From an uncultured Caryophanales bacterium (GTDB lineage: Bacteria > Bacillota_I > Bacilli_A > RF39 > UBA660): DNA of 34,022 nucleotides. Position 1 is the stretch's first letter; every line of letters starts with the position of its first letter. Shown here one piece after another: positions 17,169-27,200 of this stretch. The translations under genes and the position numbers were made by a program. The stretch is from assembly GCA_947306705.1 (NCBI GenBank), contig CAMZHD010000008.1, positions 1-34,022 on the forward strand, given 5' to 3'. The notes beneath the pieces were generated by a model that worked only from the letters and a program-made list of their open reading frames with translations, ran no database searches and was not told the DNA's origin.

Positions 17169-17195
17169 AAAAGCCTTCCTAATCGAAGGCTTTTT
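17169..17195 (+). terminator. Rho-independent terminator/attenuator after the TasA-like gene
   Basis: AAAAGCCTTC-ctaatc-GAAGGCTTTT followed by TT. Confidence 0.8.
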
Positions 17196-17213
17196 CTTCT
17201 ATGAGGTGTTTAT

Positions 17214-17348
17214 ATGGATAGTATTCAAGAAATAAGTAATTTAACAGATGAAGAATTATTACAATTGTATCAAATGGTATCTGATCATTTGACTTATTTA
17301 CAAGATAGCATTTTAGATCCTTCTATGGGAGGTGAAGAAGATGAGTAA
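17214..17348 (+). CDS. Small 44-aa acidic ORF
   Basis: MDSIQEISNLTDEELLQLYQMVSDHLTYLQDSILDPSMGGEEDE, preceded by GAGGTG and overlapping the next start (ATGAGTAA). Absent from the ORF track because it is short. Confidence 0.6.
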   Translation: MDSIQEISNLTDEELLQLYQMVSDHLTYLQDSILDPSMGGEEDE

Positions 17349-18963
17349 TCTTGATTCTTTAAAGATTGTAAAAGAAATTAATATCGATAAAAATCATATC
17401 GATAATTTTGTGTTGGAAACAGAAGAGGGAACAAAACGTACAAAGGAAAAGTTCTATCGTCAAGCTGCTGAACAACGGAATGAATATGTTCAAAAGCAAC
17501 AAGAACAATTCAATCTTTATTTAGCAAAAATAAAAGATGAAATGAGAGTTCGTTTCCAACGTGAAAATCCTACGAGTCGTGAAGAAGAACATCAACAAGA
17601 TTTGAAAAAAGTAGATGATTTATTGAATTGTATCTTCTTAAACTCTGATATTTCAGATAGTTTCAAATTAAAAATTGATTTTATTATTGCGTCTATCCAA
17701 GAAACAACGACTTTAGAGGATTTAAATTTGATTTTGAAGAGTTTTATTGATCGTTTTGCGGAATTAGGAATTCCTCTAACGATTGATGATTTTAAATATA
17801 CTATGTTTACAGAACGTTATATGGTTTCCTTTTTAAAGAGTTCTGATTTTCAAGAGATGAAAGATATTTTTGAAAAAATTTATTTTGCATGTCCTGATAT
17901 TAAACTTCAGTTAAAGATGAATTTACTTCATATCGTTCGTAAGTATGAAAAATTATTGAGTATTGGTGTTAGTCAAGTAAAAGCAAAATGCTTCTCTGAG
18001 TGTTCTGTTACACCTGCTAATGTTGTAGACACTTATATTTCTACTCGTTCTAGAGTAGGGACCGATATCGCAGTAGATGAGTATAATAATGCAAATCTAT
18101 TCTTATCAAAGGAAAAGAAAATCGATGATTATTTAGTTGGTTCTGGTTTAAGAGATAAGAATTATAATACATTTGTAGTGGAAGGAAAGACTTATGATTC
18201 TTTAAATGATGATGATAAGATGCGCTTTAATTCTGCGATGATGGGATTTTATCTTACTTTGAATGAACTAAAGAAATACTATCAATATGAGTTTATTATT
18301 ACAGATTTAGTAGAACGTTATAAGAACAAAGATAGTGTTAAGAATCAATATGCTGCGAAGAAGAAAGAAATTGAAAAGGAAGAAAAAGCACGTGAGGCAA
18401 TTTACAAACAATATCAAAAGGCAAATGGTATTGGATTCTTAGCAAAGAAAAATGATGAAAAAGCTCATATGGCTATGAAGCAAATGAATGAACAAATTCT
18501 TAAATTACGTGGATTATATGATGAGTTAGAGGATTTAGCAATTACTACACAATTGGCTAAATTAAATGATTCTGCAACGATTTATGATTTGTTCTTAGCA
18601 TCTCTTACTTCTTTCTCATTCTTAGAGAAATCATTTATGGGAGTAGAGGATTTTGCTTTAAAGAAATTAGAAGATACGGTATATGATTATTTCCGTTTCT
18701 TATATAATCCAAATAATAATTTCTTAAGAAAGATTAATGTATTTGCTGATCATAATATTGCTTCTGTTGTTGCGGAAAAGTATCGTTTATTAGATATCGC
18801 CGTTACACCTGATATGGTTGAAGCAGAGATGATTGCTACTACGATGGAAACAGTAGGTTATATTAATTTAATTCAAAATATTGATCGTTCTAAGATTTCT
18901 TTACAAACAATTTCTAATTTATGTAAGATGAGTGAAATCATAAAAACAGATGATGTTTTATAA
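17341..18963 (+). CDS. Cytoplasmic helical/coiled-coil protein, unknown function
   Basis: Long charged helical segments (EEGTKRTKEKFYRQAAEQRNEYVQKQQEQFNLYLAKIKDEMRVRFQ; KKKEIEKEEKAREAIYKQYQKANG). No TM. Start at the ATG overlapping the 44-aa ORF, with GGGAGGTGAAG upstream. Confidence 0.7.
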   Translation: MSNLDSLKIVKEINIDKNHIDNFVLETEEGTKRTKEKFYRQAAEQRNEYVQKQQEQFNLYLAKIKDEMRVRFQRENPTSREEEHQQDLKKVDDLLNCIFLNSDISDSFKLKIDFIIASIQETTTLEDLNLILKSFIDRFAELGIPLTIDDFKYTMFTERYMVSFLKSSDFQEMKDIFEKIYFACPDIKLQLKMNLLHIVRKYEKLLSIGVSQVKAKCFSECSVTPANVVDTYISTRSRVGTDIAVDEYNNANLFLSKEKKIDDYLVGSGLRDKNYNTFVVEGKTYDSLNDDDKMRFNSAMMGFYLTLNELKKYYQYEFIITDLVERYKNKDSVKNQYAAKKKEIEKEEKAREAIYKQYQKANGIGFLAKKNDEKAHMAMKQMNEQILKLRGLYDELEDLAITTQLAKLNDSATIYDLFLASLTSFSFLEKSFMGVEDFALKKLEDTVYDYFRFLYNPNNNFLRKINVFADHNIASVVAEKYRLLDIAVTPDMVEAEMIATTMETVGYINLIQNIDRSKISLQTISNLCKMSEIIKTDDVL

Positions 18964-18983
18964 TTATTAGAGAGGGAGTACCT

Positions 18984-19886
18984 ATGAGAAAAAGAATTTC
19001 TTTATTTGTAATGACAGTTTTATTATTCTTTTTTCCTATAGTTGCTAGAGCTTATAGTAGTAGTGATTTTGTAGTAGATTTTTCTTATATTCATTATGAT
19101 GTGAATACTACTACAAAAGAGTTATTAGCTTTGCAATTGTTGCTAGATAAAGGAGTATTACATAATACTTCTTTTCGTGATGAAAGTACTCCTGAAGGAT
19201 TTATTCTTGTCTATCATGATACAAAGAAAGGATTGTTATATGTAAATCCTAAAACTGGAGAGTTTCAATCAAAAGAGGGAACATTAGAATATAGTTTATT
19301 GGATGAAGATAAGGAAAAAAATCCTAATTTCAAGAACTATGATAAGATTATTGTTCATTTTGGACCTTTTAAAGGAAATGATTCTGATACTTTAGTTGCG
19401 GATTTTAGTTCTTATCAAAATTTTTTAGATAGTTCTGATGCGGCTCATGTATTATTTGATTATTTATTAGAAAATGGGTTTATTACTTCTAAGAAAGATA
19501 AAGATACAGAGATGGTTTATTTCTACAACAAAGATGGTAAAATGATATTCTCTAGATCCAATAGTAATGAAGCTATTTTTGCTGCTTCTACGAATGTAGA
19601 GGAAAGTGATAATATTACTGTAAATTATGAAGAGTTTAATCCGTATTTTGTGGAAAGATATGGGCATTCTCTTCCTGAATGTTATAAAAAGACATCGTTA
19701 TTATTCCATGAAGTACAAATGAAAAAAGTGGTTCAAGTTGAGAAAGTTGCGGAGAAGAAAACTCGTTCTAAACTAAGTAATGTAGTTCTATGTTTTGTGA
19801 TTTTTCTTGGTACTCTTGGGGTTTGTGTAGGACTCTATTTTGGAGATTGTTGGCTTCATAAAAAAATCATTCAAAAACAGTTATAA
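18984..19886 (+). CDS. Exported protein with signal peptide and C-terminal TM, unknown function
   Basis: MRKRISLFVMTVLLFFFPIVARAYSSSDF (signal peptide); C-terminal SNVVLCFVIFLGTLGVCVGLYFGDCWLHKK (TM plus basic tail). Confidence 0.7.
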   Translation: MRKRISLFVMTVLLFFFPIVARAYSSSDFVVDFSYIHYDVNTTTKELLALQLLLDKGVLHNTSFRDESTPEGFILVYHDTKKGLLYVNPKTGEFQSKEGTLEYSLLDEDKEKNPNFKNYDKIIVHFGPFKGNDSDTLVADFSSYQNFLDSSDAAHVLFDYLLENGFITSKKDKDTEMVYFYNKDGKMIFSRSNSNEAIFAASTNVEESDNITVNYEEFNPYFVERYGHSLPECYKKTSLLFHEVQMKKVVQVEKVAEKKTRSKLSNVVLCFVIFLGTLGVCVGLYFGDCWLHKKIIQKQL

Positions 19887-19919
19887 AAAACTATAAAATG
19901 TCTTTTATAGTTTTTTTTT
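19887..19919 (+). terminator. Rho-independent terminator
   Basis: AAAACTATAAAA-tgtc-TTTTATAGTTTT: perfect 12-bp stem followed by a T tract. Confidence 0.85.
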
Positions 19920-19966
19920 ATGTGCTATAATATAAGTTAGAAGAATAGATAGTGGTGGTGATTAAT

Positions 19967-21187
19967 TTGAAAAGATTAAAGATGATCTTGAAAGCTTTTG
20001 CAACTCTTTTTTTAATCCTATTAGTGTCTTTGTGTATATATACTTTTGTAGTTACGGATATCATGAAGAAGGACTATGTTAATGTCTTTGGATATACGTA
20101 CTTTGTAGTCGCTACCGGATCTATGTCAGGAACGATAGAAGTTGATGATATTATCTTCGTTAAATTAACTGATAAAGTTGAGGTAGATGATGTTATTACT
20201 TTTAAAAGCAAAGATGGAGATATTATTACACATCGATTGATTAAGAAGGATGGTAGCCGGTATGTTACCAAGGGAGATGTCAATAATGTGGTGGATGAGG
20301 CGATTACAAAAGATCAAATCATTGGCCGCGTTGATTTTGTTATTTCTCCTAGTTTTATTTTAAAATCAATCGCCGTATTCTTAATTATTTTTATTCTTTT
20401 GGCATTAGTTAATTTTGACAGTGTTGTTAAAAAGTATATTGTCAAAGGGGATCCTAAAGAGACCCCTAAAATACCGGAAGAATTGTTCTCTTCGAATGCT
20501 ACGATTCAAGAAGATCATTCTGGATTAACCGTTACGATTCGATTAGAAGATGTCGAACAATTAGAGAAAATTCAAGAAAAAGAAGCAGAACAAAGTGAGA
20601 TGGAAACGGTAGAATTACTTGATGAAGAGAGCTTCTCTTTCTTACCAAAGAAAAAGAAAGCTACTTATTTCAAAGAAAAAGAAACTGTAGATTTGGTTGT
20701 TGCCATTTTGAAATGTAAAAAGAATACCGTTAAGGCTAAGATGAATAAGAAATGGCTTACAAAATTCCAATATGTTTATAGACTTTGTCATTTGTTACTT
20801 CTTAAGAATACAGATGCGATGATAGAGGATATTAATCATCCTCCTTTCAAAGAATTATATGATTATAATGTTGATTCTGTTGGATTGACTGAGACCATTC
20901 GAGATCGAATCTTTGAAATGCCAATTTCCGTATTCTTACGAATCTTAACATATTGTATTTTATACAATGATGAAGAGATGTTTGATGGAGTCTATAAAAT
21001 ATTAAAATTTAAAGTATTATTTGATAAAAACAATGATTTTAGAGAGATTAAGAGTGTGGATATGCATACGATTAAACAAATTAAGTCATTGATTCAATTT
21101 ATGAAAAAAGTATCAGAACGTTTTGATAATAAAAATGTTTTTGAACTAGATAAAATCGAAAGATTAGCGAAAATAAACAACTATTAA
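19967..21187 (+). CDS. sipW: SipW-type signal peptidase I (ER-type Ser/His) with C-terminal cytoplasmic extension
   Basis: FGYTYFVVATGSMSGTIEVDDIIFVKLTDKVEVDDVITFK...IITHRLIKK...YVTKGDVNNVVDEAITKDQIIGRV. N- and C-terminal TMs, then about 240 extra residues. TTG at 19967 after a GTGGTGGTG-like RBS is the likely start; 19952 GTG is the alternative. Confidence 0.85.
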   Translation: MKRLKMILKAFATLFLILLVSLCIYTFVVTDIMKKDYVNVFGYTYFVVATGSMSGTIEVDDIIFVKLTDKVEVDDVITFKSKDGDIITHRLIKKDGSRYVTKGDVNNVVDEAITKDQIIGRVDFVISPSFILKSIAVFLIIFILLALVNFDSVVKKYIVKGDPKETPKIPEELFSSNATIQEDHSGLTVTIRLEDVEQLEKIQEKEAEQSEMETVELLDEESFSFLPKKKKATYFKEKETVDLVVAILKCKKNTVKAKMNKKWLTKFQYVYRLCHLLLLKNTDAMIEDINHPPFKELYDYNVDSVGLTETIRDRIFEMPISVFLRILTYCILYNDEEMFDGVYKILKFKVLFDKNNDFREIKSVDMHTIKQIKSLIQFMKKVSERFDNKNVFELDKIERLAKINNY

Positions 21188-21203
21188 AATGGAGGTGAAG
21201 ACA

Positions 21204-24200
21204 GTGAAAGAACTAATGATAAATCAAAAGAAAAAATTTATCCTTTTTGCTGTCTTTTTCTTTGTTTTGACAGTACTTGTTTCTTATTTCCTTTTAACAG
21301 GACGTTTTTCATTTAGTTCTTATGAAGGTGGATGGGATGGACAAACTGTTGCGATTGACTTTGTTGGTGGTAATGGTACTTATGAAAATCCATATATAAT
21401 TTCCACTCCAGAAGAATTTATTTATTTTAAATCTGTTATTGAGGGAGATAGTTCTCTTGGATATCAAGATAAATATTATGTATTAAGTAATGATTTAGAT
21501 TTTAATCAATTTCCATTCTCAAGTATTGGAGTGATTGGAGAAGAATCTGAAAATATCTTTAAAGGACATTTAGATGGGGCAGGACATACACTTCGTAATA
21601 TTGTCATTCAAAATAGTTCTGTTTCCGGAGAAACTTCTTATTATGGTTTATTTAATAAGATGGTAGATGGAAGGGTAGAAAACTTATTAATTGATAATTT
21701 AACGATTAATGTAGAAGAAGAGGAAAGAAAAATCATTGCAGGAAGTTTAGTTGGATTCAGTGATAGTAGTAATCCTGATGAACCTACTTCTTTCTTTAAA
21801 AATATTTCTATTACGAATTATCAAGTAAATACAAGTGGTGCTTCTTCTCCTGAAAATGAAGTAAATGCCTTTATTGGATATGTTACTTCTAGTCAAGGAA
21901 TTCATAATATTATTTTAGAAGGTTCTCTTGTGAATAATGATACTCCTCGAAGTGGTTCTGTGATTGGAGGTAATAGTCCAATTTCTTCTATTATTGATAA
22001 CGTTCATTTAGAGAAATTTGATGGTGATTCTTTAGTTCATGAAGGAATTGAAGAGTACTATTCTATGATTGATGGAGGTATCTATCTAGAGGGTGAATTT
22101 GTTGGAGACGATGCGGTTTTATTCTTATTCAATCAAGATATTAAGAGTGATTATTATTGGGTAAGAGAAAATGGAGTATTCTCTATTCAAATGTATCAAA
22201 GAATTGTAGAAGAGGCTCCTGTTACAGAACAAAGTTTTACATTCTCTATGAGAAGTGCTCCTAACTTTGCCGTTCATGATTCTGGAATTGATACTACAAA
22301 TGGTATTGTTTATATTAATGATTTAGATGCTGATTATGATTATTACATGGGACTTAATTATACAACTCCAAGTGATAGTGATATTCCATCTACTTCTAAT
22401 AAGAACTTATATGGAGATAATAACTTAAAGAAGTTTGAAATTATTTATCGTGGGGCATTAGATTCTACTAGAAAAGGTACCGTTTCTTATGAATCGGGTG
22501 AAAATCAAACAGACTTTATTTATTTTAAGTATTATCCAGTTAGTGGAAACTCTATTGATATTGAGTTAATCGATAATCCATATGCTGGTAGACCATACAA
22601 TATGGGATTTAATGGATGGGTTAGTACAGATAGCAATGTAGTTGTTTACTTAGATGATGATTCGTTTGTATACCATGCTATTGTACCAGTTACATCTAAT
22701 GAGACAGTGGTTGAGTTCTATGCTTCTTGGGTAGAAGCTACTATGGATGATACAGATAGTAATAATGATAGTATTCGTAATGCTCTAGATAGTTTAAATA
22801 ATAAAGCTTTATTAGAAGCAAGTACTTGGGAGATGAGAACACGATTATTACCAATCATTGATAATGATGAATATTATTATACTCGTGTAATTTTAAATCG
22901 AAATGATTCTCAAGCAGGATATTATTCTGCTTATGGAGGAGCTTTGACAGGTACTTGTAATAGTGCTACCTGTACTGTTTATGATAGAGTAACTGCTGGA
23001 TCTGATTGGGATGAAAATACTACTTATTATCACTACTATAACTATGCGATGAGAACGGTTGATCCTAGAGTAGAAGAACAATATCGTGCCGCAACAACAA
23101 TGTATAATGGTATGAATATGGGTGGTTTCTATGAACAAAAAGTTGTTCGTAGAAATGAAAGCATTGATGGATGTCGTAACTTAAGTGGTGCAAGATTAAC
23201 GGGAAATTGTGCCAATGCTTTATGTACTGTTTATTCTTTAATTCCTTTTTATGATGAGAATAATAATCCTAATATTTTGGATGTTGATAAAACATACTAT
23301 TATTTAGTAACAAGAGATACAAACTTTGTTTATTTAAACTCTTATAGTAATACTGCTAATAAAAATTATTGGACATCTACTAAGCCATTTACTTTAACAA
23401 GTTATTATAATGGGGTAGATTCTCGTGCATCTGCTTATTATGATTTTAGTACTACTTATATGAAGGCTGCTGGAGATAATCGAGTAGAATATGTTCGATT
23501 CTATTCCAATGAAGATGGTAGTTATGATGGTGGTTCCTTAACGACAGGAGCTACTGGTAGAGGTATTGTTTATGGTAACTTCCAAAACTTTAAAATAGGT
23601 CGAGGAATTACTTCTAGAAATGGTTATAAATCTGCAATAGCAGTAACTGCTACCGATAATTATACGAAGAGTAGTACTTACTTTAGATTAACGGTTGAAT
23701 CTGGTTCTTATACCTATGGTGGTGTTTTAACATTAAGACGTGATAATGGTACTTGGAACAATCCAAAGGGTCGTGCTGTATTTGGTAGTGATTATGACCG
23801 CGTTAAAAATGATAATAGTAAACTAGAAATTTATAAAACACTCTATGGTAGTATGACACAAACAATTAACTGTTCTGATCATAGTAATAAAGCTTTAGAT
23901 TTAATTATTAAAAGTGGTACTATTGGTCGAATGGGTATTGATGGTACTGTAGGAAACTTAGGTATTTATGTTAGTAGTAACTCTTCTGGTGTTGTAGGAT
24001 GCTCTAATAGTGTAACGGTAGAAGGTGGAAGAATCTTTACGATTTATGGTGGACCTGGGCCCTCTACTTCAATGCAAAACTATAATGCTATCTTTATTTA
24101 TCATAAAGGTGGAGTTACAGATGCTGTCTTTGGTGGAGGAGCTTATCTTACAACCAATGGTAACCGTATTGTTTCCGTTACAGGTGGTACTGTTAACTAT

Positions 24201-27200
24201 GGTGTTGCTGGTGCAAGTAATGGTTATGCAGGAAACGATAATGATAGAAAAGCAATTTTAACGGGAGACTCTTATGTTTATGTCGGAGGACATGCAACAA
24301 TTGGAAATACGACTCTTTCCGATAAATTATATGATATTGATGTAGGTTCTGTATTTGGATCTGCTAATGGTAGAAGTGGATATAATTCTGTTGGTTCTTC
24401 TGATAATTCGTATGTGGTTATCAATGGTGGAACCATTAATGGAAATGTTTATGGTGGAGGTAACTATGGAGCGGTTGCTGTTTCCTTAAATTCTGGTACT
24501 CATGAATCTAAAATTAGTATTGTTAGTGGTACGATTAAAGGTTCTGTCTATGGTGGGGGTAACAACAACGGTGCTGGAAACCCAAGTTATTCTACACAAA
24601 ATACTGTTAATACTTCTATTGAAATGACGGGTGGAACGGTTGAAAAATCCATTTATGGTGGAAGTAGAACGAAAGGAACTGTTTTTGGCTCTTCTAATAT
24701 TCATATTAATGGTGGAAATGTCTTACAAGATGTCTACGGTGGAGGCGAAGGAGGTTATCGAAATAACAATAACCCTGGAACTTATATCCGTAGTGGTGTT
24801 TCTGTTTTAGTGGATAGTGGTACTATCGGTGGAAATGTTTATGGTGGTAGTGCTTATGGATCTGTTAATACCATTAACCAAAATACAAATTCAAGTTCTT
24901 CTACAACAAATGTTGTTGTTAATGGAGGAACCATTACTGGAAATGTATTTGGTGGAGGTAAAGGTGGATCTGTCGATGGAAATAACTATACTCCAAAAGT
25001 TGTTGGTAATATAACTGTTGATATTAACGGTGGATCTATGTCTAAGGTGTTTGGAGGATTTGATGAATCTGGACGACCAAGTAATGGAGATGTCGTTAAT
25101 TTAAATGGCGGAACCATTGGAAATGCTTTTGGTGGAGGAAATAAAACTAGTCAAACGACGACAAATATTAATCTGACTGGATCTACGATTACTGGTAATT
25201 TATATGGTGGATCTAACTTATCAGGAACGGTAACAACTACGAATGTTACTGCTACCAGCGGATCGGTTGCTGAAATCTTTGGTGGTAACAACTTAGGAGG
25301 ATCTACTGGAACAACTAATGTTTCTGTAACAGGTTCTTTAACTGTTTCTGGAGATATTTATGGTGGAGGTAATGAAGCTTCTGTTTCGACAAAGACAAAT
25401 GTCACAATTACCAATGCTACTGTACATGATGTTTATGGTGGAGGTAAAGGTGAAACAAATGATGCTGATGCTAGAGAAACATCTGTTACCATTACTGGAA
25501 CAACTGGTGGATCTGTCTTTGGTGGATCGAATGCCTCTGGTACTGTTGATACAAGTGGAGTAACCATTACAAACTCAACTTTTACAAATGCTTATGGTGG
25601 AAATAACCAAGGTGGAGAAACCGATGAAACTCATATAACGGTTACGGGTATTTCTCAAATAACCAACGTATTTGGTGGAGGAGATAATGCTTCTTCCGGA
25701 GATTCTAATGTAACGATTTCTGGGGGAACGATTACAAATGTTTACGGTGGAGGTAATGAAGCTGGTCTTGATACTTCCGAAGTAACCATCAGTGGAGGAA
25801 CGGTTACAAGTGTATTTGGTGGTTCGAATACGACTGGAGATGTTTCTACTTCTCATGTTTGGGTCAGCAATGATAATGCCCATATTACTACCGTTTATGG
25901 TGGAAATAACTTAGGTGGTACTACTGTTGATACCAATATTGCGATTGCTCAAGGAGAAGTTGGTACTGTTTTTGGCGGAGGAAATAAAGCTCCTGTTGGA
26001 ACCACGACTGTCAATATTGGCGGTGGAACTATCGGTAGTGTTTATGCCGGAGGTAATGAAGCTTTAGTATCTGGAAGTACTTACTTAGATATTGATGGAG
26101 GATCTTTCTCTGGAAGTATCTTCGGTGGAGGTAATGAAGGTTTAGTTAATGGAAGTACAGAAGTCTTTGTTACGGATGCAAATGTTCTTGGAAATATTTA
26201 TGCTGGAGGTAATGGTAGTACAGCCATTGTTCAAGGAGACTCTACTGTTACTATTGATGGAGCAACTGTTGTAGGTACTGCTAGTTCAGATGTTCCTCGA
26301 GAAGGATGCGTATTCGGAAGTGGTAATGCTGCTTCTACTGGAGTTCAAGCAGAACAAAATTCTACAGCAACTGTTAATATTGCTGGTGGAGTTATTTATG
26401 GAAACGTTTACGGTGGACCAAGAATGGCTGTCGTTTATGGAGAAACTAAAACAAATATCGGAATGAGTGCTATTACAAATTCTAATACTTTAACAGAAGA
26501 TGATATTCATATTTATGGAACCGTCTTTGGTGGAGGAGAATCAAACGATACTGGATCTACTAACTTCGACTGGACATTCATCTCTGTTACACAAGGTATT
26601 GATATTAATATTAATGGTACTGGTTATGAAGATCATAGTCATGAATTTATCATTAATGGTAGTATCTTTGGAAGTGGAAATGCATCTTCTTCTTCAGGAC
26701 CTTCTAGTATTTATATTAAAAATCTTGGTACTATGGATCATCCAAACCAAAGTATTTCAATTCAAAGAACGAATGAATTGGTAGTAGATGCTTCTTGTAT
26801 CGAGTTAGCTGGTATTACCGATAGTACGAATGACTATTCTGATATTTACTATTCATTTAACTTAGTTGACCATCTTACAATCAAGAATGGAACAACTTTA
26901 TTACTACAACATAATGCGAATAAACTAGAATCTTTCTATAGTGGAGTGGATTCTGGAGGTACTTTGGTACCTGCTACGGTAACTATTAATGATGATACTA
27001 AGACTGTTACGAAAAATGTTGATAATCGTTTATATATGTTACCAGGACAAGTTCTTAATATTGCGGTTAACCAAGCAGCTACTTCTTATGGTGAAGTCTA
27101 TGGAATGACGTTCTTTGGAATGTATCAAGTAAACGAAGGAAACTATCGTTATGGATTATATGGGCCAACTTATGATTATGGAGATGCGGCTAACGCAAGT

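Noticed and set aside
25360-25563. Plus-strand alternative-frame ORFs inside the giant gene (24025-24261, 24817-25014, 25360-25563, 26500-26784, 28093-28296, 28426-28620)
   Set aside because: Met/Val/Leu-rich frame-shifted readings of the repeats, fully nested in a well-supported CDS.
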